Origin: Pseudooceanicola endophyticus | GTDB taxonomy: Bacteria > Pseudomonadota > Alphaproteobacteria > Rhodobacterales > Rhodobacteraceae | Assembly: GCF_018760365.1 (NCBI RefSeq) | Contig: NZ_JAHIAB010000017.1 | Location: 19,204 to 83,203, forward strand | Length of the DNA stretch: 64,000 bases | Direction of reading: 5' to 3' | Shown: positions 43,420 through 51,623 of the stretch, piece after piece | How positions within the stretch are numbered: position 1 is the first letter of the stretch | Layout: each line of letters begins with the position of its first letter | Position numbers and translations under genes: made by a program | Notes under the pieces: generated by a model | The model's input: only the letters and a program-made list of their open reading frames with translations | Database searches by the model: none | Told to the model about the DNA's origin: nothing

Positions 43420-43768
43420 CGCGCTCCGGACACGGACCGCTAAACTCCCGTGATGAAGGGATGGTTTCCTGCCCCGTGCACATGCATCCTCTCAGAATAT
43501 CTTTTCGTAAAGCCGCCAGCTTCGTACGCCTCCGGGGAGGACCGTCTGACGGGGATGTGGCTTGAGTGCTAGGTCATGTTGACAAATGGCGGATCCAGGG
43601 ACGGATCGACGTGATGTCAATGAAGCCGAGGAAGCTTTCCGCCGTCTTGTCGTAGCGGGTCGCGACACGCCTGGCGTTCTTGAGTTTGTTGAAGCAGCGC
43701 TCGACCAGATTCCGCAGGCGATACAGCGAGCGATCGACACCAGTCCGCTTCTTGCGGGACTTGCGCAT

Positions 43769-43811
43769 CCCTTGCCCGGCAGGGCATTGCACAGCGATGT
43801 CCCGAGAGGGG
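43769..43811. repeat. Palindromic mini-insert in the IS5 transposase (copy A)
   Basis: Between the MIP and MRKSRKK blocks. Its core on the plus strand is GGGCATTGC-ACA-GCGATGTCCC. The whole 43 bases resemble copy B (44122-44164) in reverse orientation, with agreement at most positions including CCCG-CAGGGCATTGC and ATGTCCCGA-AGGG. It shifts the reading frame by one base relative to the blocks on either side. Confidence 0.7.
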
Positions 43812-44024
43812 TATCATGGGCAGAACGTTGCGCGCCTCCATGCCGTCTCTGATCTTGTCTGCATCGTAGCCGCGATCCGCGAGCAGCACGCTCGGGCGGG
43901 GCAGATTATCCGCCATCACCAGATCGAAACCGAGATAGTCCGACGTCTGGCCTGGCGTGATCTCTGTCCTCATGGGACGCCCGTGTGCATTGACGAGGAG
44001 GTGGATCTTGGTCGTAAAGTGGGA

Positions 44025-44063
44025 GGTGGTCCAGAAAACGATCCTGCGGATCGTTTTCCCACC
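44025..44063. repeat. Palindromic mini-insert in the IS5 transposase (different family)
   Basis: A perfect 11-bp hairpin, GAAAACGATCC (44034-44044), loop TGC, GGATCGTTTTC (44048-44058), with an outer GGTGG/CCACC pairing. It separates the LSR and FTTKIHL blocks of the transposase. It keeps the frame and replaces about 2-3 residues by about 17. Confidence 0.7.
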
Positions 44064-44121
44064 GGACGTTCGAGAAAGGCCGAAACCCTGTCGTGGAGTC
44101 CCCCTTTAGCGCCCGCTGTCT

Positions 44122-44164
44122 CCCTATCGGGACATTGCTCGCGCAATGCCCTGTCGGGCAGTGG
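44122..44164. repeat. Palindromic mini-insert in the IS5 transposase (copy B)
   Basis: Between the IRAHH and AGAKGG blocks, in frame. The core is GGGACATTGC-TCGC-GCAATGCCC, nearly self-complementary. It is the inverted relative of copy A at 43769-43811, so the same kind of palindrome is present twice, in opposite orientation, within one transposase gene. Confidence 0.7.
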
Positions 44165-44548
44165 ATGGTGGGCGCGGATCACCGTGATGTCGATCATCTG
44201 CAGGGCGCTTGGCACGGCTCCGCTCTGGTTCAGTGCCTCCGTGATGTCCTCCCAGAGCCCGGCCAACCTCCAGCGCCGGAATTGCCGATAGACGCTCGAC
44301 CATTTGCCGAACTCCCCGGGAAGATCGCGCCATGGCGCCCCGGTTCGGGCAATCCAGAAAATCCCATCAAGAACGAGGCGGTGGTTGGTGGGTTTGCGCC
44401 CGTTCTGGGCGCGGACGGCGAGGATGAAGTGCTCAAAGAACGCCCATTCCTCGTCCGACATAAGGTCTCGTGCCAAGCTGGTCTCCATCGCAGATGCCAG
44501 CTTGAATCATGCTCAAAGCCTGATGTGAATCCCTTTTGTCAACACGAC

Positions 44549-45214
44549 CTAGGGCGTGATCCGCGACACCAGGTCTTCCATCATGGCGGCGTTCTGCATC
44601 CGCAGGATCGCCTCTGCGGTGGCCATGTCGTGCTTGCGCAGGGCCTTTATCAGCAGGCGCATTTCCTCGGCCATGATGCTGCGGCGCCCGGCGCCGTAGC
44701 CGAAGTTCCGCCGGAAAGCAAAGATCGTGTCCCAGCCGCGCAGGAAGATCCGCAATGCCTCGCGGTTGCCGCCGAATTCCACCAGTCGGGCATCGAAGCG
44801 GCGGTTGGTCTCGATGGCGGCAATGTCCTCTCCGGCCAGGATCTGGGTGTGGTAGCTTTCGGCCAGGTCTTCCAGTTCGCGGATGCGCTCCAGCGTCAGG
44901 CTTTCCATGCCGCGGCGCACCGCGAAGATGCGCAGCTCGGTGTTCAACTCGAACAGGTCCGAGACATAGGTCCGGTCCAGCTGGCGCACGGTGGCGCCCC
45001 GGTTCGGCTCGATCTCCACCAGCCCCTCGCCCTCGAGCTTGCGCAGCGCCTCGCGCAGCGGCATGGTCGAGAAGCCGAGGCGCTTGGCCAGCTCGGCGGT
45101 CTTCAGGCGGGCGCCGGGCTCGATCTTTCCCGACAGGATGTCCTCGCGGATCAGGCGGGTGGCCTGATCCACGGAGTTCTGGGCAGTTTCAAGCGAGAGC
45201 GTATCGTTCGGCAT
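44549..45214 (-). CDS. GntR-family regulator (FCD domain)
   Basis: A 221-residue regulator: winged helix IREDILSGKIEPGARLKTAELAKRLGFSTMPLREALRKLEGEGLVEIEPNRGATV, then an all-helical FCD effector domain (FELNTELRIFAVRRG, ETNRRFDARLVEFGGNREALRIF, NAAMMEDL). FCD regulators usually sense organic acids. Its TAG stop codon lies within the CTAG target site of the IS5 element, so the insertion removed whatever followed but left the protein whole. It precedes a catabolic region, and a recurrent TGATCA motif there may be its operator. Confidence 0.9.
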   Translation of the reverse strand: MPNDTLSLETAQNSVDQATRLIREDILSGKIEPGARLKTAELAKRLGFSTMPLREALRKLEGEGLVEIEPNRGATVRQLDRTYVSDLFELNTELRIFAVRRGMESLTLERIRELEDLAESYHTQILAGEDIAAIETNRRFDARLVEFGGNREALRIFLRGWDTIFAFRRNFGYGAGRRSIMAEEMRLLIKALRKHDMATAEAILRMQNAAMMEDLVSRITP

Positions 45215-45228
45215 TCCAGCAGCTTCCG

Positions 45229-45672
45229 TCAGTCCGCCTTGCGAATCAAGGAGATATGTTCCGAGTTGATCAGCAGTTTGCCATCGCTGCGCAAGAGCCG
45301 CACGGCCTCGGTGATGATCCCCGCCGGGCGCGAGCTGCTCTCGCGCTTGGCGGTGAATTCCATCTCCACATGGACGCTGTCACCGGCGACGATCGGGTGC
45401 AGGAAACGCACGTCGTTCCAGCCCAGCGAAGCGATGGAGCTTTCCTCGTAAAGCTTCAGCTCGGTCTTGAGGCCCTCCATCAGCGACAGGCCGTACAGGC
45501 CATGGGCGATGATGCCGGGGAAGCCGGCCTGCTTCGCATAGGCCGCGTCGGTGTGCAGCGGATGGTGATCGAGGGTCAGCCGGCAGAAGTCGGCAATGCC
45601 GGCCACGGTGATCTCGTGGCTCGAGGTGGTGTAGCGTGCCCCGATCTGCACGTCTTCGAAGAACAGGCTCAT
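45229..45672 (-). CDS. MaoC-family (R)-enoyl-CoA hydratase-like protein
   Basis: A 147-residue single hot-dog protein. The catalytic Asp-His region is visible as CRLTLDHHPLHTDAAYAKQAGFPGIIAHGLYGLSL (Asp35, His40 positions of the MaoC fold). It hydrates enoyl-CoA-type thioesters. It overlaps the acyl-CoA dehydrogenase gene upstream by 4 bases, which gives the usual dehydrogenation-hydration order of beta-oxidation-like routes. Confidence 0.88.
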   Translation of the reverse strand: MSLFFEDVQIGARYTTSSHEITVAGIADFCRLTLDHHPLHTDAAYAKQAGFPGIIAHGLYGLSLMEGLKTELKLYEESSIASLGWNDVRFLHPIVAGDSVHVEMEFTAKRESSSRPAGIITEAVRLLRSDGKLLINSEHISLIRKAD

Positions 45673-46811
45673 GCGTAGGCTTTCTGTACCTGGCGCGCGA
45701 TGATCATGCGCTGGATCTGGTTGGTGCCTTCATAGATCTGGCTGAGGCGGACGTCACGGAACAGCCGCTCGATGCGGAATTCGCGCGAATAGCCGTTGCC
45801 GCCGTGGATCTGGAGGGCGTTGGAAATGTGCACCTGCGCCATGTCGGTGGTAAAGAGCTTGGCCTGCGCGGCCTCCAGCGCGATCGGGTGACCGGCATCA
45901 TAAAGCTTCGCGGCATTGTGGATCAGCAGGCGTGCGGCGGCGATGTCCTTGGCCATGTCGGCGATCATGAACTGCACCGCCTGGTGTTCGAAGATCGGCT
46001 TGCCGAACTGCTTGCGGTCATGGGCATAGGCCACCGCATCCTCCATCGCCGCCTGGGCCATGCCAAGCGCCATGGAAGACATCATCAGGCGCGAGAAGTT
46101 GAAATTCTCCATCGCCATCTTGAAGGCGCCGCCCTCGGTGCCGATCAGGTTGGTGACCGGTACGCGGACCTCGTCGAAGCTGACCATGCATTCGGCCAGG
46201 CCATGCATGCCCAGCAGCTCCTCGGACTTGCCGCGATGCACGCCGGGGCGGTCGGTCTCGACCAGGATGCAGGAGATGCCGCGGTGGCCGGCCTCGGGGT
46301 CGGTCTTGGCGAAGACCATGATGACATCGGCGACCTGGCCGAAGGTGACCCAGGCCTTGGTGCCCTTGATGACGTAGTGGTCGCCGTCGCGGATCGCGGT
46401 GGTCCGCATCGCCGCCACGTCGGAGCCGAAGTCGGGTTCGGTCACCGAGGTCGCGGGAATGGTCCTGCCTTCCAGGATGCCGGGGATCAGCGCCTTGTGC
46501 TGCGCGCTGCCGTGGTGGTTCAGGAACAGCGCGGCCTCGACCGGGATGGCGAAGGCATTGCCCACGGCACCCGAGCCGCGCGCGATCTCTTCCATCACGA
46601 TGCAGGCGGCCATGGCATCCAGGCCGACGCCGCCGGCCTCCTCGGGCAGTGCGACCCCGAACAGGCCCTGTTCGGCCAGCGTCTCGTAGACCGCGCGGGG
46701 GAAGGTGTCCTCGCGGTCGATGGCAGCGGCGGCGGGGGCGACCACGTCATCGGAAAGCCGACGGGCGGTCTCGCGCACCATGCGCTGCTCTTCGCTGTAG
46801 AACTGATCCAA
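45669..46811 (-). CDS. Acyl-CoA dehydrogenase
   Basis: A 380-residue FAD enzyme introducing a double bond next to a CoA thioester, passing electrons to ETF. Readable blocks: VTEPDFGSDVAAMRTTA near residue 118, GTKAWVTFGQVADVIMVFAKT near 149, LGMAQAAMEDAVAYAHDRKQFGKPI near 236, and QIYEGTNQIQRMIIARQV near 358, which holds the usual catalytic Glu. An electron transfer flavoprotein subunit starts at 63820. Its promoter region carries TGATCA at 46845. Confidence 0.93.
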   Translation of the reverse strand: MDQFYSEEQRMVRETARRLSDDVVAPAAAAIDREDTFPRAVYETLAEQGLFGVALPEEAGGVGLDAMAACIVMEEIARGSGAVGNAFAIPVEAALFLNHHGSAQHKALIPGILEGRTIPATSVTEPDFGSDVAAMRTTAIRDGDHYVIKGTKAWVTFGQVADVIMVFAKTDPEAGHRGISCILVETDRPGVHRGKSEELLGMHGLAECMVSFDEVRVPVTNLIGTEGGAFKMAMENFNFSRLMMSSMALGMAQAAMEDAVAYAHDRKQFGKPIFEHQAVQFMIADMAKDIAAARLLIHNAAKLYDAGHPIALEAAQAKLFTTDMAQVHISNALQIHGGNGYSREFRIERLFRDVRLSQIYEGTNQIQRMIIARQVQKAYA

Positions 46812-46844
46812 TGTGATCTCCGTTAGGTTAAATTTAGATATATT

Positions 46845-46850
46845 TGATCA
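46845..46850. promoter_or_regulatory. TGATCA motif upstream of the acyl-CoA dehydrogenase
   Basis: Part of TTTGATCATCAG in a 66-base gap between two minus-strand genes. The same hexamer lies before the DapA/TRAP genes (47309) and before the second TRAP operon (60448). Candidate GntR-FCD operator; speculative. Confidence 0.4.
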
Positions 46851-46877
46851 TCAGCTACACGGCGTCGCCAGCCCGGG

Positions 46878-47243
46878 TCAAGCCGAGGCGACACCGGCGT
46901 GGAAAGCATCGCCCGGATCGCGGTCGCAGAAGTAGACGACCACGCTCTTGGGACTCACCCCATAGGCGTCAACCACCGCGCTGGTAAGGGCGCGGGCCGC
47001 TGCGGCCTTGACCTCCTGGGGGCGGGGAAAGGCGTGAATTTTTATGAAAGTGCGGAATATTTCAGCTTTATCGCCGTATTTTCCGGCATGTCCGTAGGAA
47101 TAGTTCGGGCTCGAAAAATAATAGCAGGTCACGATTTCGGGGGCGATTCCGAAGGCTTCGCACAGCCCTTCCGTCATGCCTTCCGTCGCAAGTTCCCGTA
47201 TTTCCTCGGTCGCGTCACGGTCAATGATTTCGATGAAGGGCAT
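46878..47243 (-). CDS. Tautomerase-family protein
   Basis: A 121-residue protein starting PFIEI after the initiator Met, with Pro as the probable catalytic N-terminal residue, as in 4-oxalocrotonate tautomerase and cis-CaaD-like enzymes. Two roughly repeated beta-alpha-beta halves fit the pseudo-duplicated form (second half at about residue 62, IFRTFIKIHAFPRPQEVKAAAARALTSAVVDAYG). It probably isomerises a keto-enol intermediate of the pathway encoded around it. GGAGG precedes the ATG. Confidence 0.75.
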   Translation of the reverse strand: MPFIEIIDRDATEEIRELATEGMTEGLCEAFGIAPEIVTCYYFSSPNYSYGHAGKYGDKAEIFRTFIKIHAFPRPQEVKAAAARALTSAVVDAYGVSPKSVVVYFCDRDPGDAFHAGVASA

Positions 47244-47305
47244 GTTCGGCCTCCTTGGTTTTTCTTCTGCTCAGGTCCGATAGGAATTCCATGAGTTGAC
47301 ACAGT

Positions 47306-47317
47306 ATCTGATCAGAT
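47306..47317. promoter_or_regulatory. Perfect 12-bp palindrome ATCTGATCAGAT before the DapA-TRAP genes
   Basis: The palindrome follows a TTGACA (47296-47301) and precedes the ATG at 47361 by 43 bases, so it lies where a repressor would block transcription. The GntR-FCD regulator at 44549 is the nearest candidate. A good -10 box is not visible. Confidence 0.55.
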
Positions 47318-47360
47318 CAAGCGTGAGCACAAGCGATTAAGATATGCCGAGAGGACCGAG

Positions 47361-48239
47361 ATGACATTCAGGGGCAGCTACACGGTGTGCGTCACCCCCT
47401 TCACGGCGGAGGGTCAGGTCGACCTTGAGGCGCTGCGCGGCTACGTGGACTGGCAGATCGACGAGGGCGTGCACGGGCTGATCCCGCTGGGCAGCACCGG
47501 CGAATTCCTCTCGCTGACCCGGGAAGAGCGCACCGCCGTCGCCGAAACCGTCATCACCCAGGCCGCGGGCCGGGTGCCGGTGCTGATCGGCACGGCGGCG
47601 GAATGGACCGATGAGGCCGTGTCGCTCAGCCGCGAGGCCGAGGCGCTTGGCGCCGATGGCGTGATGCTGGTGCCGCCCTACTACTCCTCTCCGACCGATG
47701 CGGAGCTGGTGGTGCATTTCACCCGCGTGGCCGAGGCGCTGTCGATCCCGGTGATGCTTTACAACAACCCCTTCACCGCCAACGTGGACCTCAGCGCGGC
47801 GCTGGTCGGGCGGCTCTCGGAAGTCGACAACATCTCCTACATCAAGGACACGTCGAAGAACGTGCACCGCATGACGGAGCTGCTGGAGGCCTGCCAGGGC
47901 CGCATGACGGTATTCGCGGGCTACTACCCCTGGGAAAGCTACCTGGCCGGCGCCGAGGGCTATTCCTCGGTGATGTCCAACATCGCGCCCAAGCTTTCGG
48001 CACAGATGTTCGATCGCACCGTGGATGGCTCCGGGGAAGGCCGTCAACTCTATGTGAAGAGTCTGCCGCTGATCAATGCGCTGGCAGGCGATCTCTATGT
48101 CTCGGCGACCAAGGCGGCGATGCAGATGACCGGGCGTCCCATGGGCGATCCGCGCCCGCCGCGCCTGCCGCTTCCCGAGGCCAAGCGCGCCGAGCTGGCG
48201 GCAATCCTTTCCGAACTCGGGCTGCTTGCAGAGGCCTGA
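47361..48239 (+). CDS. DapA-family Schiff-base aldolase/dehydratase
   Basis: A 292-residue N-acetylneuraminate lyase/dihydrodipicolinate synthase superfamily protein. Canonical motifs remain: LGSTGEFLSLTREE near residue 44, YNNPFTANV near 133 (catalytic Tyr) and YIKDTS near 161 (Schiff-base Lys). The superfamily cleaves or dehydrates 2-keto acids and sugars. It precedes the first TRAP transporter, so it probably acts on the imported compound; being outside lysine genes, it is unlikely to be DapA proper. Confidence 0.88.
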   Translation: MTFRGSYTVCVTPFTAEGQVDLEALRGYVDWQIDEGVHGLIPLGSTGEFLSLTREERTAVAETVITQAAGRVPVLIGTAAEWTDEAVSLSREAEALGADGVMLVPPYYSSPTDAELVVHFTRVAEALSIPVMLYNNPFTANVDLSAALVGRLSEVDNISYIKDTSKNVHRMTELLEACQGRMTVFAGYYPWESYLAGAEGYSSVMSNIAPKLSAQMFDRTVDGSGEGRQLYVKSLPLINALAGDLYVSATKAAMQMTGRPMGDPRPPRLPLPEAKRAELAAILSELGLLAEA

Positions 48240-48310
48240 TCGCGGTGGCAGGCCTGTGCCCGTCATCGGATAAAACTGCTCCAACAGAGAGAATACCGAA
48301 GGATAACAAG

Positions 48311-49288
48311 ATGAAGCTTACCAACCTCGCCCTTTGCGCCGCCCTTGGCTTTGCCGCCGTTGCGGGCCCTGCCAGCGCACAGGAAATCGTGCTGAAGGCC
48401 AGCCACAATGCCCAGGCCTCCGAACCCTACGGTGTCGGCCTGCGCGCCATGGCCAAGATGCTGAGCGACGACACCGACGGTGCCGCCACCATCAAGGTCT
48501 ACGACAACGCCACCTTGGGCGACGAGATGGAAAGCATCCAGGGCACCCAGATGGGCACCGTGGACATCGCCGTCACCGCGAACTCCACCCTGACCAACTT
48601 CGTGCCCGACCTCTCGGTCTTCTCGCTGCCGTTCCTGTTCACCGACGCCGCCCAGATGGACCGCGCGCTGAGCGATCCCAAGGTGCGCGGCGCCATCGCC
48701 GATGCGCTGGATGCACGCGGCTTCCACCTGCTGGCGATCTTCTCGGCCGGTACGCGCCACATCATGAGCAAGAAGCCGGTCAACTCCATGGCCGACCTCA
48801 AGGGCATGAAGATCCGCACCATGCAGAACCCGGCGCATATCGACACCTTCAAGGCCTTCGGCGCCAACCCGACCCCGATCGCCTATTCCGAGCTCTACAG
48901 CTCGATCGAGACCGGCGTGGTCGACGGGGCCGAGGCCGCCAACACCAACTACTACTCGCAGAAGTTCTACGAGGTCGCGCCGAACTGGGCTCAGGTCGGC
49001 TGGCTGAACCTGGTCGCCCCCGTCGTCATGGGCAAGGCCGAGTATGACAAGCTGCCCGACGCCGTGAAGAGCGCGCTCGACAAGGCGGGGGCCGAAGCGG
49101 GCAAGGTGGAACGTGCGACCTATGCCGAAAGCGATGCCGACAGCCTCGGCAAGCTCAAGGATGCCGGCGCCAACGTGACCTATCCGGACCTCACGCCGTT
49201 CCGCGAGGCGGCCGCGCCGATCCAGAAGAAATACCTCACCAACCCCGAGCAGAAGAAGATCTTCGACCTCGTGGCCGCCGTGAAATAA
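48311..49288 (+). CDS. TRAP transporter solute-binding protein (DctP type), system 1
   Basis: A 325-residue periplasmic receptor. The signal peptide covers about residues 1-23 (cleavage after AGPASA). The DctP signature includes DLKGMKIRTMQNPAHIDTFKAFGANPTP with the Arg that binds the ligand carboxylate, then ETGVVDGAEAANTNY. The ATG at 48311 has the correct N-terminus. With the next two genes it forms a sodium-driven importer of an organic acid. Confidence 0.94.
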   Translation: MKLTNLALCAALGFAAVAGPASAQEIVLKASHNAQASEPYGVGLRAMAKMLSDDTDGAATIKVYDNATLGDEMESIQGTQMGTVDIAVTANSTLTNFVPDLSVFSLPFLFTDAAQMDRALSDPKVRGAIADALDARGFHLLAIFSAGTRHIMSKKPVNSMADLKGMKIRTMQNPAHIDTFKAFGANPTPIAYSELYSSIETGVVDGAEAANTNYYSQKFYEVAPNWAQVGWLNLVAPVVMGKAEYDKLPDAVKSALDKAGAEAGKVERATYAESDADSLGKLKDAGANVTYPDLTPFREAAAPIQKKYLTNPEQKKIFDLVAAVK

Positions 49289-49363
49289 GCCTTCCGGCCT
49301 GAAGACCCGCCCGGGCGCGCGCGGTGCGCCCGGGCCGCACCGACCCTACGAAAGAGCCCGCGC

Positions 49364-49876
49364 GTGTTAGCCCTCCTCGAACGCTTCTGCCTTGCCCTGC
49401 GCCACCTGGTGTCCGCCGCCGTGATCCTGCTGTTCTCGGCGATGATGATCGCGGTTCTGGTCCAGGTCGCCGGGCGTTACATCTTCGATTATTCCGTCGC
49501 GCAGGCCTCTGAAATCGCTACCTTCTCTCAGGTCTGGCTGGTGCTTCTGGGCGCCGGTGTCGCGGTGGCGCGCGGCCAGCATGTGGCCATCGACATGATC
49601 CCCGCCCAGCTGCCGCTGCCGCTGGCGCGCGTGGCACTGGTCGTCATCGCGCTGATCATCGCCGCCTTCCTCTGCGTGCTGGCCTGGGGCAGCCTGCCGC
49701 TGATGAAGATGGGCGCCTTCCAGATGTCCCCGGCGATGCGCGTGCCGATGAAATACGTCTATCTCTGCCTGCCGATCGGCTCTGCCTACATGATGCTGGA
49801 GCTGCTCCTCTCCGTGATCCAGCGCTGGAGGCTGCCCTTCCCGCCGCCCGAAGCCGAGACCCAGGAGGCCATCTGA
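49364..49876 (+). CDS. TRAP transporter small permease (DctQ type), system 1
   Basis: A 170-residue four-helix membrane protein. The DctQ layout is clear: first helix near residues 13-35, VQVAGRYIFDYSVAQASEIATFSQVWLVLLGAGVAVARGQHVAID, then two further helices. The start is a GTG at 49364. It is followed by dctM after 1 base. Confidence 0.92.
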   Translation: MLALLERFCLALRHLVSAAVILLFSAMMIAVLVQVAGRYIFDYSVAQASEIATFSQVWLVLLGAGVAVARGQHVAIDMIPAQLPLPLARVALVVIALIIAAFLCVLAWGSLPLMKMGAFQMSPAMRVPMKYVYLCLPIGSAYMMLELLLSVIQRWRLPFPPPEAETQEAI

Positions 49877-49877
49877 C

Positions 49878-51164
49878 ATGCTTGTCGTTGCTGCCGCATT
49901 CTTCCTTTTCCTGCTGATCGGGGTCCCGGTGGTCTTCGTGCTGGGCGCCTCGGCGGTGCTGGCGCTGGTCACCACCACCGATGTGCCCGTCGCCATCGTC
50001 AGCCAGCGTGTCTTTTCGGGGCTGAACTCCTTCACGCTGATGGCGATCCCCTTCTTCGTCTTCGCGGGCGTCATCATGGATGCGGGGGGGATTTCCCGCC
50101 GGATCGTCGATTTCGCCTCGGCGCTGATCGGCTGGGTCGTCGGATCGCTCTATCAGGTCAGCTGCGTGGCCGCCGCCGGGCTGGCGGCGATCTCGGGCTC
50201 GGGCTCGGCCGATACGGCGGCGATCTCGGCGATCATGCAGCCGCAGCTGCGCCGGCGCGGGTATGATGTCGATTTCGGCGCCGCGCTCATTGCCTGCTCG
50301 GGCTCGATCGCGCAGGTCATCCCGCCCAGCCTGACCATGGTGATCCTCGCCGTGATCTCCAACGTGTCGATCGGCGGGCTGTTCCTCGCCGGTGTCCTGC
50401 CGGGGCTGCTGTGCATCCTGGTGCTGATGGTGATCGCCTATTTCACCGCCCGCAAGGGCGGCCCCGTCTATCGCGACGCCGAACCCTTCACCCTGCCCCG
50501 ACTGGGCCGTGCCGCCTGGAAGGCGCTGCCCGCCGCCGGGATGCCGGTGGTGATCCTGGGCGGCATCCTGGGCGGGGTCTTCACCCCGACCGAGGCCGCC
50601 GCCGTCTCGGGCTTCTATGGCCTGCTGATCGGCGCCTTCGTCTACCGCGACCTGAAACTGTCGTCGTTGCCGAACCTGGTGCTGCGCACCGCCTCGCTTT
50701 CGGCGGCGGTCATGCTGATCATCGGCACCGCCAGCGTCTTCTCCTGGCTGATCGCCAATGCCAACGTCCCCGAGCTGCTGGGCAACTGGATCCAGAGCGT
50801 CTCGACCTCAAAGGTGATGTTCCTGATCATCGCCAATGTGCTGTTCCTCTTCGTCGGCATGTTCATGGAGACCATCGCCGCGATCCTGATCATGGTGCCG
50901 GTGCTGCTGCCGATCTCGGCGCAGATGGGGGTCGATCCGCTGCATTTCTCGCTCGTGGTGATCCTGAACTGCGCCATCGGCACGGTGACGCCGCCCTACG
51001 GCGTCTCGCTCTTCGTGTCCTCCAGCGTGGCGGGCCGCAGCGTGATGCAGGTGGCGCGCCGCCTTGGCCTCCCGCTGGCGGCGATGTTCCTCATGCTGAT
51101 CCTCGTCACCTTCGTGCCGGGCATCTCTCTCTTCCTGCCGCATCTCTTCGGCTTTGCCGGCTGA
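49878..51164 (+). CDS. TRAP transporter large permease (DctM type), system 1
   Basis: A 428-residue polytopic protein. Signatures include FTLMAIPFFVFAGVIMDAGGISRRIVDFASALIGW, AISGSGSADTAAISAIMQPQL and TPPYGVSLFVSS near the end. The companion of the DctP and DctQ proteins above, it carries the transport path. Confidence 0.94.
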   Translation: MLVVAAAFFLFLLIGVPVVFVLGASAVLALVTTTDVPVAIVSQRVFSGLNSFTLMAIPFFVFAGVIMDAGGISRRIVDFASALIGWVVGSLYQVSCVAAAGLAAISGSGSADTAAISAIMQPQLRRRGYDVDFGAALIACSGSIAQVIPPSLTMVILAVISNVSIGGLFLAGVLPGLLCILVLMVIAYFTARKGGPVYRDAEPFTLPRLGRAAWKALPAAGMPVVILGGILGGVFTPTEAAAVSGFYGLLIGAFVYRDLKLSSLPNLVLRTASLSAAVMLIIGTASVFSWLIANANVPELLGNWIQSVSTSKVMFLIIANVLFLFVGMFMETIAAILIMVPVLLPISAQMGVDPLHFSLVVILNCAIGTVTPPYGVSLFVSSSVAGRSVMQVARRLGLPLAAMFLMLILVTFVPGISLFLPHLFGFAG

Positions 51165-51184
51165 TCCTTCGAAAGACCCCTCCA

Positions 51185-51601
51185 ATGAGCAAATCCCTCA
51201 AAGTCACCATCGCCGGCATCTCCTTCGATGCCCGGTTCGAGGAAGCGGCCGCGCCCCGCACCGTCGCCGCCTTCCGCGCCCTGCTGCCCTACACCAGCAA
51301 GGTCGTGCATGTCCGCTGGAGCGGCGAAGGCGTCTGGATCCCCCTGGGCGAGACCGACTTCGGCCTCGGGTACGAGAACCACACCAGCTATCCCGCCCCG
51401 GGCCAGTTCGTCCTTTATCCCGGCGGCATCTCGGAGACCGAGATCCTGCTGGCCTATGGCGGCGTGCATTTCGCCTCCAAGATGGGGCAGCTTGCCGGGA
51501 ACCATTTCATCACGCTGACCTCGAACCTCGACAAGCTGGCCGAGATCGGCCCGAAGGTGCTCTGGGACGGGGCGCAGGACATCCTTTTCGAGGAAGTCTG
51601 A
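51185..51601 (+). CDS. DUF3830 family protein (cyclophilin-like)
   Basis: A 138-residue protein of the DUF3830 family, which is thought to have a cyclophilin-like barrel. Readable blocks: SKVVHVRWSGEGVWIPLGE, NHTSYPAPGQFVLYPGGISETEILLAYGG and GNHFITLTSNLDKLAEIG. Function unknown. It follows the dctM gene by 20 bases and precedes the ligase, so it belongs to the catabolic operon; other DUF3830 genes occur near organic-acid or amide catabolism. Confidence 0.75.
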   Translation: MSKSLKVTIAGISFDARFEEAAAPRTVAAFRALLPYTSKVVHVRWSGEGVWIPLGETDFGLGYENHTSYPAPGQFVLYPGGISETEILLAYGGVHFASKMGQLAGNHFITLTSNLDKLAEIGPKVLWDGAQDILFEEV

Positions 51602-51623
51602 ACAGACGGAAGGTGGCACGGCC

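Larger units (their letters stand above)
43577..44488 (-). pseudogene. IS5-type transposase, frameshifted, with three palindromic inserts
   Basis: Starting at the ATG at 44488 (METSLARDLMSDEEWAFFEHFI) one reads the DUF4096-type start, IFWIARTGAPWRDLPGEFGKW, then MIDITVIRAHH, an insert, AGAKGG, a 1-base deletion, TPRQGFGLSR, an insert, FTTKIHLLVNAHGRPMRTEITPGQTSDYLGF, LLADRGYDAD, MIP, an insert with a frame change, and MRKSRKKR ... LVERCFNKLKNARRVATRYDKTAESFLGFIDI. DDE residues are thus spread over three frames. The product cannot be made without repair. Confidence 0.85.
43573..44548 (-). mobile_element. IS5-type (IS427 group) insertion sequence with broken transposase
   Basis: The ends form a terminal inverted repeat, GTCATGTTGACAAA (43573-43586) against GTCGTGTTGACAAA (reverse of 44535-44548), 13 of 14 matching. 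Both ends are flanked by CTAG (43569-43572 and 44549-44552), consistent with a target duplication typical of this group. The single transposase gene runs on the minus strand but is broken (next entry). The right flank falls exactly on the stop codon of the GntR gene. Confidence 0.85.
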
